Shown: piece after piece, positions 55,701 to 64,000 of the stretch | Layout: the number at the start of each line of letters is the position of its first letter | Position numbering within the stretch: position 1 is the stretch's first letter | Assembly: GCA_019638115.1 (NCBI GenBank) | Contig: JAHBUK010000002.1 | Location: 379,867-443,866 of the forward strand | From: Flavobacteriales bacterium | GTDB taxonomy: Bacteria; Bacteroidota; Bacteroidia; Flavobacteriales_F; PHOS-HE28 | Reading direction: 5' to 3' | Length of the DNA: 64,000 nt | Notes under the pieces: model-generated | The model's input: only the letters and a program-made list of their open reading frames with translations | The model's database searches: none | Told to the model about the DNA's origin: nothing | Program-made: the position numbers and the translations under genes

Positions 55701-58541
55701 GTGCCGGTAGTAATGCCAGAAAGTGAGGGAAAGGCTCGTGTAACCCTCTGTGCTGAAGGCTGGGGAAGTCAACGAAGCATTGGTGGTGCCGCTGCCTTGT
55801 GCATCGCTATTGCTCAAGTAGAACTGGCTGGCATCGTTGCTGTTGAAAGTGGCGCCCTGGGTGAATGGGCTGGGCCGCAAGGTCCACGCTGCGTTCGCGG
55901 TCGTGCCTCCCGTGGATTGGTTCAGGGTGGTCCAACCTTGGGCTCCGGAGTTGAAGTTGCTCTGCAGCAAGATCGGGCCACTGCCGGTGGAGGACGTGAG
56001 GTCAATGCTGTTGCCTGGGCACAGGAAAGCGGTGCTGCTGCTGGCCGTGACATTCACCGGCGGGGCCACCACGCTAACGCTCACCGTGGAGGCCGGCGAA
56101 GGACAACCATTAGGGCCGTTGCGGGCGATCACCGAATAGGTGCCCGATCGGATGGTCTGCGCGTTGGCTATGGAGGGGTTCTGTGCTGAACTGGTGAAGC
56201 TTTGTGGGCCTGTCCAATTGAACACGGTAGCCGTGGGGCTGCTGGCTGTCAGTTCCAGCGTGTTTCCGGCACAAAGCGGCGACTGAACCACCCCGGCGGT
56301 AACCTCGGCGGCAGGTTGGGTGCAGCAGGTCAGGTTGGCCGTCCAACCAGCCGCAGTATTGGAAAAATCGCTAGTGAACCGGAAGGTAAGACAGCCTGTT
56401 GGGTGTGAACTGCTCACCGTTCCGGGGCTGGTAGTGCCCGAGTAGGTGCCTATCAAGGGAGAAGCGATGGAGGGACCGTTGTAGATGTAAAGGAAATCGT
56501 AGCCGGACTCCGTCGCGAACTGCGTAAAGGCGGCTGTGACCAGGTCGCCGAAGGTGCCCGAGCAGTAGGTAACGGTGTAGTTCTGGTTGTTTGTGTAATT
56601 GCCACCAGCACCCCCCGTATCGTATACCGTGGTACCGCACACATTTGCGCGAGGTGTTGCGCTCAAGCAGATGTTGAACGACCCCGCATTGCCCAAGCCG
56701 GTGTTGGTGAACACGCGGATCCAATATTGGGTGTGCACCGCCAGGTTGTCCACGCTCACCGAGGTGGGGTTGTTCGCATCACATGCCAGTGAGGTGCCGC
56801 CGCAGGCTGTAAGCACCTGCACGCCCCAGTTGGTGGCCGTGCCTGCCGTGATCCCGATCGTTAGCGGTGATTGGTTCCAGCCGCTCATGAACGTGTACCA
56901 CACATCGGCATAGGTGCCTCCCGCCCCACAGACGGGGTTGGTCGTTTCGTTGTTGGCATCGAAGGTGGTGCCGCTCACCGCAGCGCCCATGCACGCACCC
57001 GGTGCGTTCACGGTCAACATCTGGGCATTGCTGCATAGGTCGTTGGCGGGGGGGCAGGGCGTAAGCCGGCCGAAAGTGCCCAGAAAGCTGTTGCACAGTA
57101 CATCACCTTCGTGCAAGAGAGTGATAGCCACAGTGGCAGTGGTGGCGAAGGGCCCGATCTGGTGGATGTCCTCCTCCAGACCCAATACATCCACAGGGCT
57201 TCCTCCATTCACGCTGTAGCGAATACCGGCAGTGCCATTGTAACTTCCATTGGTCTCACCAAGGTCATACAGATCCAATTCGATCATGAAGGTGTTGTTC
57301 CCACAGTCGGAAGGAAGCACGTTGACGTCGGCGGCAGGTGCCATACAGTCCGGGGTACACTTCACCTCGAAGATCCATGGCGCATTCGCTTCACCATCAG
57401 CGCAGCTGCCCGTGGCATTGGCGGCAACTTCGATGGAGAACGTGGAGCCAGGCGAAGTGAACAGCGGAATGTTGGAGAGGTCGCTTCCGAATGGAGGTAC
57501 GCTGATCTGGTTCACGCCAGGCGCTCCATTGTAGAAGTTGATGCCATCGCCTGACACGATCGGGCTGGGGGATAGGAACTGCACATCCACTGTGCCGGCG
57601 GAAGGGTTCACGAACTGCCAGGTGCGATCGTCGGAATTGCGGTAGCAGTACTCGATACTCAAAACTTCGCTGCAATTCAGGATGATCGGGCAGGTGGAAT
57701 AGGCATCTCCCGAAAGCGCCGAACAACCGATGCCTACTTGGGCATTCGTCAATGTGTAGGTAACGAATGCCGAAACCGGGATGGGGAGCGTGGAGAATAC
57801 ACCCGGACCGGTAACCGCGATCGGCGTCTGGGGTACACCATTCACAGAGTAGAGCAATTGTGCGCTCGGGCCTGCTGTGCTAACATCCGCAACAAGCTGG
57901 AAGGTGCCATTGCCGCAGTTCTCCGAGATGCTGAACAAGGCCGCAGGACATTCCAATGCAGCCTGCTGTACGTTAACGGCGTCGAAGTGGTAATGCCTTG
58001 TTGTTGTACTGGTGCTTGCACCACGTTGCATCTCCAGCCGGATGAAGATCGGCGTACCCGCAGGAGGGGTGAAGTTCATGTTGTACGTGTTGCAGTTATT
58101 ATCGGAAACCGTATGGTCCACTTGTGTCCAAGTGGTGCCATTCGTGCTCCAATAGGACCGCAAATAGTTGAAGTTGTTGCTTGCGGATCTCTTGAACTGA
58201 AAGCTGGTCGTGATCGGAAGACCGCTATTCCCTCCGACCGGCGCAAGGTTGGGGGATGTCACTGTCCATGTCATTGAAGTGATCTGAAAGCCCACGGAAC
58301 GATGTGCGCCAAAGGAGCCTTCACATGGTCCTTGCGTGTTGTTCACACCACCAGAGCCGAATGTCCAATCACCCAGGTTGCCATTGGTGTTCCAACCTTG
58401 GAAGTAATTGACCTGCGCCATACTCGTGGTCGACCACAAGAGCATTAAGGCCAAGCTCAGCATCATCGCCAGCCTGGGCCAGCGCGCCGAATACCCGGTA
58501 CGAGATCCGGGGTTACACGAAAGGAGTACAGGTTCGTTCAT
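52746..58541 (-). CDS. Giant T9SS surface protein with CUB domain
   Basis: About 1,931 residues. Signal peptide (LAMMLSLALMLLWSTTSMAQ), MAM/discoidin-like and SprB-type Ig-like segments, a CUB domain near residues 630-745 (CGTTVYDTGGAGGNYTNNQN, LIGTYSGTTSPGTV), PKD-like repeats, a 360-residue module shared with the next gene (from about 1480), and a type IX sorting domain in the last 85 residues (MWPNPNNGTEVWISLEG...GIYMVTVTAGETQYVQRLVI). Likely a cell-surface or secreted adhesin. Start 58541 or 58562/58571. Confidence 0.88.
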   Translation of the reverse strand: MNEPVLLSCNPGSRTGYSARWPRLAMMLSLALMLLWSTTSMAQVNYFQGWNTNGNLGDWTFGSGGVNNTQGPCEGSFGAHRSVGFQITSMTWTVTSPNLAPVGGNSGLPITTSFQFKRSASNNFNYLRSYWSTNGTTWTQVDHTVSDNNCNTYNMNFTPPAGTPIFIRLEMQRGASTSTTTRHYHFDAVNVQQAALECPAALFSISENCGNGTFQLVADVSTAGPSAQLLYSVNGVPQTPIAVTGPGVFSTLPIPVSAFVTYTLTNAQVGIGCSALSGDAYSTCPIILNCSEVLSIEYCYRNSDDRTWQFVNPSAGTVDVQFLSPSPIVSGDGINFYNGAPGVNQISVPPFGSDLSNIPLFTSPGSTFSIEVAANATGSCADGEANAPWIFEVKCTPDCMAPAADVNVLPSDCGNNTFMIELDLYDLGETNGSYNGTAGIRYSVNGGSPVDVLGLEEDIHQIGPFATTATVAITLLHEGDVLCNSFLGTFGRLTPCPPANDLCSNAQMLTVNAPGACMGAAVSGTTFDANNETTNPVCGAGGTYADVWYTFMSGWNQSPLTIGITAGTATNWGVQVLTACGGTSLACDANNPTSVSVDNLAVHTQYWIRVFTNTGLGNAGSFNICLSATPRANVCGTTVYDTGGAGGNYTNNQNYTVTYCSGTFGDLVTAAFTQFATESGYDFLYIYNGPSIASPLIGTYSGTTSPGTVSSSHPTGCLTFRFTSDFSNTAAGWTANLTCCTQPAAEVTAGVVQSPLCAGNTLELTASSPTATVFNWTGPQSFTSSAQNPSIANAQTIRSGTYSVIARNGPNGCPSPASTVSVSVVAPPVNVTASSSTAFLCPGNSIDLTSSTGSGPILLQSNFNSGAQGWTTLNQSTGGTTANAAWTLRPSPFTQGATFNSNDASQFYLSNSDAQGSGTTNASLTSPAFSTEGYTSLSLTFWHYYRHLNNQASVQVSTNGGSSWTTVQTYTTTQGASSSFVQASVSLSSYVGLPSVQVRFNHFCNFGWYWAIDNVTVSGTPVPVTYEWSSAPAGFSSTVQNPSGVVVNENTTYTVVVSSAPGCTNSANVSVATDVPLQANVTGPASFTYCFGTSSVNLSGSASGGGQPYTYEWINAANEVVGTGTDLVNFEPLGSTTISLRVTDACGTSIVVGNRNVTVNQLPNVQVTPNQVTNCSGATSTLVASGANTYSWEPAAGLSGTSGSSVIADPVQFITVYTVTGTDGNGCINTATAQVRVGTTPDQGTTTNRSICVNAPGQAMTATCPPFTASTGAAFPESNYPTNNWTLGNPGGIATAFQTVATVNVPALPPGATPVAARLVLNGIQALSPSYLSEIRVATTGVITLAETQISAVNASGSVSQVVIDIPAGSYPVGGGLVNLRLRETFNDGVTTLFGVEIADNLNPDGRVASASIEVDFGFPAVARWYDAPTGGNLVYSGTSFNPVAEGLVPTTADGFYSFWMACDGFDCESARTPGYFAVGSENVTLEFYTTQVPADVNWQIEDAETSALLYEGQGFMMPGDATFPWNYCLPNDRSYKLRVTDIGDGASGYQLRYTPTQARMIDNQDNLGIGTSEITGNAYSFSLPVSNNELIYTSCDKLWWRTNEYIVAAENAAVSALWIEGGANSVQSANTGYEFWFYNPNGGYSFRKFRPHNVSDGFGNVGATRACHLKVNNWAAANHIPQFDLMNVRVRSRVSGVNSGWGTACRFIRDEALAACPPTKLMDLPENQFLSCNQFRQFGVAGSRIHARPITGANLYQWRFRIEAENVEIIRTSTTVFLNLNWTALVAPPLENSKTYEVDVRASRDGGLTWCGYGGEPWGDICNLTIGTPPAVAGNQNMSLSADGALAMWPNPNNGTEVWISLEGIDANIETVTVDMHDLTGKRVSARILPTQDGSLLTALPLNGDLAAGIYMVTVTAGETQYVQRLVIQP

Positions 58542-58822
58542 CGTGTTGGAGTTTGGGTTCATAGGGGGCACATTAACACCTCAGGTGGCGCAGATAAGCC
58601 AGTGCTGGCGGGTGTCTGGAGGTTCATCGGAAAAGGTTCGCGCCAAAAGGTCCGGTAATGTAGGTTAGCTGTCATCAACTTGTCAAGAGTGATTTATCGA
58701 CGAATGCGGAAATCGCTTCGTTGAGTGAGGTTTAACTACGGTCGAGGGGCGGTCAGGGCCGCACCCAATGTTGATCACTTACCAGTGTCTTTGGTCAATT
58801 GCCGATGGGGCATTCAAGCAAG
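58542..58822. other. Gap between giant genes, no gene seen
   Basis: About 280 bases between the two giant genes. No coding region. It probably holds the promoter of the first giant gene; the best -7-like match (58626-58645 region) has a mismatch, so I do not call one. Confidence 0.45.
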
Positions 58823-58852
58823 AAGCCCCGCCCCAATGAAGGGGCGGGGCTT
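58823..58852 (-). terminator. Terminator of the second giant protein gene
   Basis: Same 12-base arms as at 52681-52710 (58823-58834 and 58841-58852) with two loop differences, in the same position relative to the stop. Confidence 0.92.
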
Positions 58853-58887
58853 CCGCAAGAGTTAGGGCAGGGTTACTGCCGCAAGGC

Positions 58888-61800
58888 TCAGGGCTGGATC
58901 ACCAGGCGCTGCACGTACTGTGCATCACCTGCGATGATCGTTACCATGTACATACCTGCTGCCAGGTCACCGTTCAAGGGCAGTGCGGTGAGGAGGCTTC
59001 CGTCCTGCGTGGGCAGGATGCGGGCGCTCACACGCTTGCCGAAGAGGTCGTGGATGTCCACCGTAACGGTTTCGATGTTGGCATCGATTCCATCAAGGCT
59101 GATCCACACTTCGGTGCCGTTGTTGGGATTGGGCCACATGGCCAGCACGCCGTCGGCGCTCAGGCTCATGTTCTGGTTGCCATCCACAGCGGGCGGGGTA
59201 CCAATGGTCAGGCTACAGATGTCGCCCCAGGGGTCGCCACCCAGACCGCACCACGTAGCACCACCATCCTTGCTGGCACGCACGTCCACCTCGTAAGTCT
59301 TGCCGTTCAGCAGCGGTGCTGCCACGCCGGCATTCCAGTTCAGGTTCAGGAAGTAGCTGGTGCTGGTGCGGATGATCTCCACGTTCTCAGCCTCGATGCG
59401 GAAGCGCCACTCGAACAGGTTGGCGCCAGTGACCGGGCGGGCATGGATGCGTGAACCGGCCACACCGAACTGGCGGAACTGGTTGCAGCTCAGGAACTGG
59501 TTGCCGGGGATGTCCATCAGCTTGGTGGGCGGGCAGGCGGAGAGGGCCTCATCGCGCACAAAGCGGCAGGCGGCACCCCAGCCGGAGTTGACACCGCTCA
59601 CACGGCTACGCACACGCACGTTCATCAGATCGAACTGGGGGATGTGGTTGGCCACGGCCCAGTTGTTCACTTTGAGGTGGCAGGCACGGGTGGCACCCAC
59701 GTTACCGTAACCGTCGCTCACGTTGTGCGGACGGAACTTGCGGAAGCTGTAGCCACCGTTGGGGTTGTAGAACCAGAACTCGTAACCCGTGTTGTTGGAC
59801 TGCACGCTGTTGGTGCCGCCATCGATCCACAGGGCGCTCACAGCAGCGTTCTCAGCAGCCACGATGTACTCGTTGGTCTTCCACCAGTACTTATCGCAGC
59901 TGGTGTAGATCAACTCGTCGGAACCTACAGGCATGGAGAAGCTGTAGGGGTTGCCGGTGATCTCGCTGATGCCGGTACCCAGGTTGTCGAAGTTGTCGAT
60001 CATACGAGCTTGGTCGCTGGTATTGCGCAACTGGTAACCGCTTGCACCATCGCCGTTGTCCGTAACACGCAACTTGTAGTCGCGGCCATTGGGCAGGCAG
60101 TAGTTGATCGGGAACGTGGAGCTGGGCGGCAGCATGAAGCCTTGGCCGTTGTACAACACAGCGTTGGTGGCCACATCCTGGATCTGCCAGCTAAGATCGG
60201 CAGGGTTGTCCGTGGTGTAGAATTCCAACGTAGCGGTATTGTCCCCTACGAAGAAGGGAACACCCGTACGGGGGCCTTCGCATCCGTCAGCAGTGATGCT
60301 GGTCCAGAGGGTGTATACACCACCAACGTTCGCATCCACAGCATTTGCAGCTACGGGGTTGAATGGACTGCCAGTGCCCACTTGGCTGCCACCGGAAGCG
60401 GCGTCGTACCAGTTGATCGCAGCCGGCGCCAGGTAGTTCACCGTAACCGTCCAGCTATTGTTGGGGATGAACTGGTAGGTTGTGTTACAACCACTACCTA
60501 CCGGCCATGTGCGCCAAGCTTGCAACTCGAAGGTGAGCACACCGGTCGGCGTTACACCGTTGGCAATGTTCAGTCCATTGCGGGTGTAGGTCAACGTAGC
60601 TCCAGTATTGCCGCAAGTTCCTACCGCTCCGGACCCGGCAGTGCCGCAGGCAAAGAAACCAGCCTCTGCCAAGCCCGTTTGCTGGCAAGCGAGACGGCTT
60701 TGCTGCTCAACGGTCCATGCTCCACCGAGTGCGGTGAATTGGTAAGTAACGTTCACGCCAAGTACCGTGGCCCCGGGAGGGATGTTCACAGTAAGCGGAG
60801 TGGCCGCACCGTTACATGCTGCACTGTACGAATCCGAGTTGGTCGGGATGTCACCGGCCGTGTAGGTCACGGAAGTAGTTGCCGGTTGCGGTGCATAGCT
60901 GGCGGTCAGACCTTGACCAGCAGGCACCGTTCCACCTTGGCAGATGGCATAGGCACCAGTTGTGGCGGCCGCAGGAGGCAAGGGCTTCACAACCACCGTG
61001 GTCGTGCTGGTCGTGGGGCAGCTGTTGGTTTCGCTGGTCACGGTAACCGTGTACACGCCGGCGTTGGAAGCCGATACATTGCTCACCACGGGGTTCTGCT
61101 CGCTGCTGGAGAAGCCGTTGGGGCCTGTCCAGCTGAAGATCGTGCCTTCGGCAGTGGTGGTGGTCAACTGTACGTTGTCACCGGTGCAGGTCGGACCATT
61201 GTTACCGGCCGTGGCTGCAACGCCGATGCAAACGAAGTTGAGCTTCACGTAGCGGATGGTACCCACATCACCAGTTGCGCTGTCGCAGATGCGCAGGGTC
61301 CAGTTGCCGTTGGCGGTTCCTGTGTTGAAGCCGCTCAGAGGCTGCTCCGGTGCGAAGGTGCCAACCACGTTGTTGGTAGCAGGGATGGTGCTCGCGGCAG
61401 GGAAACCGTCGCGCAGGGTCATCACCTGTGCTGGGCAAGCGGCAGGGTTACCGAAGTTGTCGGCGCTACCACCACGGTTCAATACCAGCGGGATCTCCTG
61501 TTGGCCGGGGCTCACCAGGTAGATACGCATATCACCGTTCCAGGTGTGTTGTACGATCAGCTCAACACTCTCCAAGGCCACGTTGGTACCCATGGTACCG
61601 GCGGGGGCGCCTGCGATCGCGAACGTGCCGTTCGCGAAGTTGTTCGCACCGCATCCGTTGTCAGGAATGGCGAGCGTTTGTCCGCAGGTAGCGTGAGCGA
61701 TGTTCGGGCCAGGACCGTTCAAGCAGATGTTGAAGGAACCTGGAGCACCCAAGCTGCTGTTGGAGAACACACGGATCAGGTAGTTCGTGTTGTTCGCAAA

Positions 61801-64000
61801 GCCCGTTACGTTCACGCTGGGGGTGTTCGCGCAGAAGAGCGATGCACCACCGCAAGCAGAGAAGATCTCCCAGCTCACATGGCCAGCGGAAACCGCATCA
61901 ACAGTAATGGTGATGGGCTGCTGTGCTCCTGAGTTGAAGCTGTACCAGACATCGGAAATGGGGCCTCCAGCACCTTGGCATTGTGGCACAGCGCTTTCCG
62001 TTCCAGCATCCAGGGTAGTGCCCTCGATGGCACTGGCCATGCAGTTGCCGAAGGATTGCACCGTGAGCGGAACAGCGTTCGCGCAGAGGTCGTTGGCACC
62101 AGAGCACAACACGTTCGGGTCACGCACGAAGTTGCCCAGGAAGTTGTTGCAGAGTGCGTTCTGCTCGTTGAGCAAGGTGACCGTCACAACACTGTTGAGC
62201 GGGAAAGGACCGTAGGTGTAGAGGTCTTCCGTCAGTTCCGTGTAGTCGGTGGGAGATCCACCATCAACCACAATGCGGATACCTGCGCTGTTGGGATACA
62301 CGATCTCCTCCTCGTCCTCGTCGTAGATGCCTCCAAGATCATAGAGGTCCACGTTCACGTAGAAGCCAGGGATATCGCAGTCGTTCTCAATGAACACGTC
62401 GGCTTCAGGTTGTGCACAGTTCGGCTTGCATAGGACGCGAATGTTCCAAGGGCCTGCTCCGGCGCCACCATCCGCGCAGCTTCCGCTGGCGTTGGAGGTC
62501 ACCTCAATGGAGAACACATCGCCAGGCGAAGTGATCACAGGCAAGTTGGAGAGATCGCTACCGAAGGGAGGCACGCTGATCTGGTTCACACCAACAGGGC
62601 CATCGTAGAAGTTCACACCATCACCAGCTGCAACCGGGCTGCTGGGGAGGAATTCAACGGAGATGAGGCCCTCGTCCGGGTTGATGAACGTGAATGTGCG
62701 TGTGTCGTTGTTGGTGTAGCAGTGGTACACGATCAGTTCAGAACCGCAATCGAGCTCGATCGGGCAGGTGCTGAAGCCCACGCCGCTCGCCACTCCGCAA
62801 GCGGGCTGACTGTTCGACACCGTCATTTGCACATAGTCCGCGGAGCCGAAAGGACCAATTGCAACTTGGCCGATGGAACCCAAGGGCTGGCTTACCGCAG
62901 TTCCGCCATTCACCGTGTAGGTGAGCATACCGCTTGTTCCCAGACCGAAGTCGGTTACATCCACGTTCACGCTGAATTGGCTGTTATCGCAGTCATCCAC
63001 GGAGGTGAAAGATGCCACGGGTACACCGCACTCGGTCACATTCACGGTGTAATCCTCCACCTGGCCGAAACCGCTCGCACCGCAAGGGGTGTTGTTCCAG
63101 GGTTCGGTGCCAGCGCTGCTATTCAGTTGGCGGATCCGCAAACGGGTGTTACCGCTCAAAGCACCGGCAGGTACTTCGATCGTGCCGCTGATGTTGGCGA
63201 TGTTACCAGGGTCGCCTTCGATCAGAACACCGGTGTCGAACACCAGCTCAGACGGGTCGAAGATCAAGTCCTGGTTCCAGTCCACCCAGATCAGGATCTG
63301 ATCATTGATGAACAGGCTGGAGCGGCTCACCACGAATGAGTAGCTAACACCGGTGAACACCGTTGCCACTTGTGCGGTGAAGTCCTCGTAGCCGCCAACG
63401 GCAGTGGAAGGGTTGGCAATGCCAGCGAATTCGAAGTTCGTGACACCCAAGGTATTGCCGTTTTGGTTGGTGCCGGAAGCTGTGCAGTACTGGGGAGCGC
63501 CTTCCGTAAGGGTCCAGTTGGAGCCGTTCGATGTGTAGTTGTTGTCCCACATGATGATGTAGGTGATACCAGCAGCAGCCTGCCAGCTTACCGTGGATGC
63601 CCAACCATTGGGGTGGCATGCAGTATCACCATCATCGTCGTTGGAACCGATGCAAGTGCCGCCGGAGCAGTTGCTCAGGATCGACAAACGGGTATCCACA
63701 CCTCCGCAGGACTTAACCGTAGCGGTCACGTTCGACGTTGGGGTGTAGCTGTAGTAGCGAGCACCAGTAGCGCCGGTGAGGCAGGTGTTGTTCATGCTGC
63801 CAGCTTGGATCGCAGCATAGGCATAAGCGCCAGGCCCAGGGATGGGTTCGGCGGTCTCGCAGGTGCTACCTCCGCACGACTGAACACCTACTTGCAAGGG
63901 TGTGCTAATACCGGTTTCCGCACCGCAGGTAACCAGGCAGCGGTAGTAGGTGGCCACGGTTTGCGAAGTGATGTAAGTAGCATTGGTGCTCGTGCCTGGT
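58888..64000 (-). CDS. Second giant T9SS surface protein (5' end beyond right edge)
   Basis: At least 1,704 residues; the frame is open to the right edge, so the N-terminus is outside. Order seen: Ig-like segments, a GEVED domain (VDWNQDLIFDPSELVFDTG ... GFGQVEDYTVNV), SprB-like repeats, a proprotein-convertase P domain (HTWNGDMRIYLVSPGQQ, NGNWTLRICDSATGDVG), PKD-like repeats, then a 450-residue C-terminal block nearly identical to the neighbouring giant protein, ending in the type IX sorting domain. A valine codon near 63957 could be mistaken for a start but the upstream residues (TYITSQTVATYYRC) continue the Ig fold. Confidence 0.9.
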   Translation of the reverse strand, partial: PGTSTNATYITSQTVATYYRCLVTCGAETGISTPLQVGVQSCGGSTCETAEPIPGPGAYAYAAIQAGSMNNTCLTGATGARYYSYTPTSNVTATVKSCGGVDTRLSILSNCSGGTCIGSNDDDGDTACHPNGWASTVSWQAAAGITYIIMWDNNYTSNGSNWTLTEGAPQYCTASGTNQNGNTLGVTNFEFAGIANPSTAVGGYEDFTAQVATVFTGVSYSFVVSRSSLFINDQILIWVDWNQDLIFDPSELVFDTGVLIEGDPGNIANISGTIEVPAGALSGNTRLRIRQLNSSAGTEPWNNTPCGASGFGQVEDYTVNVTECGVPVASFTSVDDCDNSQFSVNVDVTDFGLGTSGMLTYTVNGGTAVSQPLGSIGQVAIGPFGSADYVQMTVSNSQPACGVASGVGFSTCPIELDCGSELIVYHCYTNNDTRTFTFINPDEGLISVEFLPSSPVAAGDGVNFYDGPVGVNQISVPPFGSDLSNLPVITSPGDVFSIEVTSNASGSCADGGAGAGPWNIRVLCKPNCAQPEADVFIENDCDIPGFYVNVDLYDLGGIYDEDEEEIVYPNSAGIRIVVDGGSPTDYTELTEDLYTYGPFPLNSVVTVTLLNEQNALCNNFLGNFVRDPNVLCSGANDLCANAVPLTVQSFGNCMASAIEGTTLDAGTESAVPQCQGAGGPISDVWYSFNSGAQQPITITVDAVSAGHVSWEIFSACGGASLFCANTPSVNVTGFANNTNYLIRVFSNSSLGAPGSFNICLNGPGPNIAHATCGQTLAIPDNGCGANNFANGTFAIAGAPAGTMGTNVALESVELIVQHTWNGDMRIYLVSPGQQEIPLVLNRGGSADNFGNPAACPAQVMTLRDGFPAASTIPATNNVVGTFAPEQPLSGFNTGTANGNWTLRICDSATGDVGTIRYVKLNFVCIGVAATAGNNGPTCTGDNVQLTTTTAEGTIFSWTGPNGFSSSEQNPVVSNVSASNAGVYTVTVTSETNSCPTTSTTTVVVKPLPPAAATTGAYAICQGGTVPAGQGLTASYAPQPATTSVTYTAGDIPTNSDSYSAACNGAATPLTVNIPPGATVLGVNVTYQFTALGGAWTVEQQSRLACQQTGLAEAGFFACGTAGSGAVGTCGNTGATLTYTRNGLNIANGVTPTGVLTFELQAWRTWPVGSGCNTTYQFIPNNSWTVTVNYLAPAAINWYDAASGGSQVGTGSPFNPVAANAVDANVGGVYTLWTSITADGCEGPRTGVPFFVGDNTATLEFYTTDNPADLSWQIQDVATNAVLYNGQGFMLPPSSTFPINYCLPNGRDYKLRVTDNGDGASGYQLRNTSDQARMIDNFDNLGTGISEITGNPYSFSMPVGSDELIYTSCDKYWWKTNEYIVAAENAAVSALWIDGGTNSVQSNNTGYEFWFYNPNGGYSFRKFRPHNVSDGYGNVGATRACHLKVNNWAVANHIPQFDLMNVRVRSRVSGVNSGWGAACRFVRDEALSACPPTKLMDIPGNQFLSCNQFRQFGVAGSRIHARPVTGANLFEWRFRIEAENVEIIRTSTSYFLNLNWNAGVAAPLLNGKTYEVDVRASKDGGATWCGLGGDPWGDICSLTIGTPPAVDGNQNMSLSADGVLAMWPNPNNGTEVWISLDGIDANIETVTVDIHDLFGKRVSARILPTQDGSLLTALPLNGDLAAGMYMVTIIAGDAQYVQRLVIQP

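Noticed and set aside
63955-63957. Start codon of the second giant protein
   Set aside because: The codon is GTG within a continuing Ig-like domain; the frame is open to the window edge, so the gene is partial.

Overview
This 64 kb window comes from a bacterial chromosome of moderately high GC. Several features point to the Bacteroidota, probably a Flavobacteriales-like lineage: type IX secretion (T9SS) C-terminal sorting domains, a DUF6913 protein, an EF-G2 (FusA2) paralogue, a 7TMR-DISM sensor kinase, large CUB/P-domain/GEVED adhesin-like proteins, and a recurring TAnnTTTG promoter element just upstream of genes. The species cannot be read from the sequence.

Layout. 1-12.5 kb is mostly housekeeping: dnaA (cut by the left edge), a hotdog thioesterase, the overlapping ribD/DMT transporter/YigZ run, the tightly overlapped prmC-ligA-DUF6913 run followed by dapA, a DUF4143 ATPase bracketed by two near-identical palindromes, a DnaQ-like exonuclease, and a divergent ferredoxin/LuxC-type acyl-CoA reductase pair. 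12.5-15.2 kb has a beta-helix lipoprotein, ribosomal protein L31 type B and a YdeI protein.

15.3-28.3 kb is a phenylacetic acid degradation region. On the minus strand it reads paaA, paaB, paaC, paaD, paaG, a paaH-type dehydrogenase, the paaI thioesterase and the paaJ/pcaF thiolase; paaE faces away from paaA. The region is broken up by accessory insertions: a MntA/HepT-like toxin-antitoxin (TA) pair that split the start of paaD and left a duplicated paaD 5' end, a VapBC-like pair next to a duplicated 3' end of a DUF2461 gene, a TonB-domain gene bracketed by inverted repeats, an orphan secreted protein, and spacers built from short repeats folded into long hairpins. The phenylacetate-CoA ligase (paaK) and the ring-opening enzyme (paaZ) are not in the window.

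28.5-35.4 kb holds a signalling cluster: a four-gene operon (ThiF/E1-like enzyme, putative acyltransferase, 7TMR-DISM histidine kinase, receiver-PAS-kinase) with a divergent stand-alone response regulator. 35.5-52.3 kb has an M1 peptidase, EF-G2, a small beta-barrel protein, tRNA-Thr(CGT), a FAD oxidoreductase, a 1,519-residue protein with about thirteen 67-residue repeats, a thioredoxin-fold protein, RF3 (prfC) and a T9SS-exported sugar-dehydrogenase-like protein. 52.7-64 kb is filled by two giant paralogous T9SS surface proteins, the second running off the right edge.

Most unusual: two unrelated TA pairs in one region each sit between an intact gene and a duplicated stub of that same gene's end, and each has its own promoter element directly before the antitoxin start. 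The other main candidate for a new system is the ThiF-acyltransferase-histidine kinase operon.
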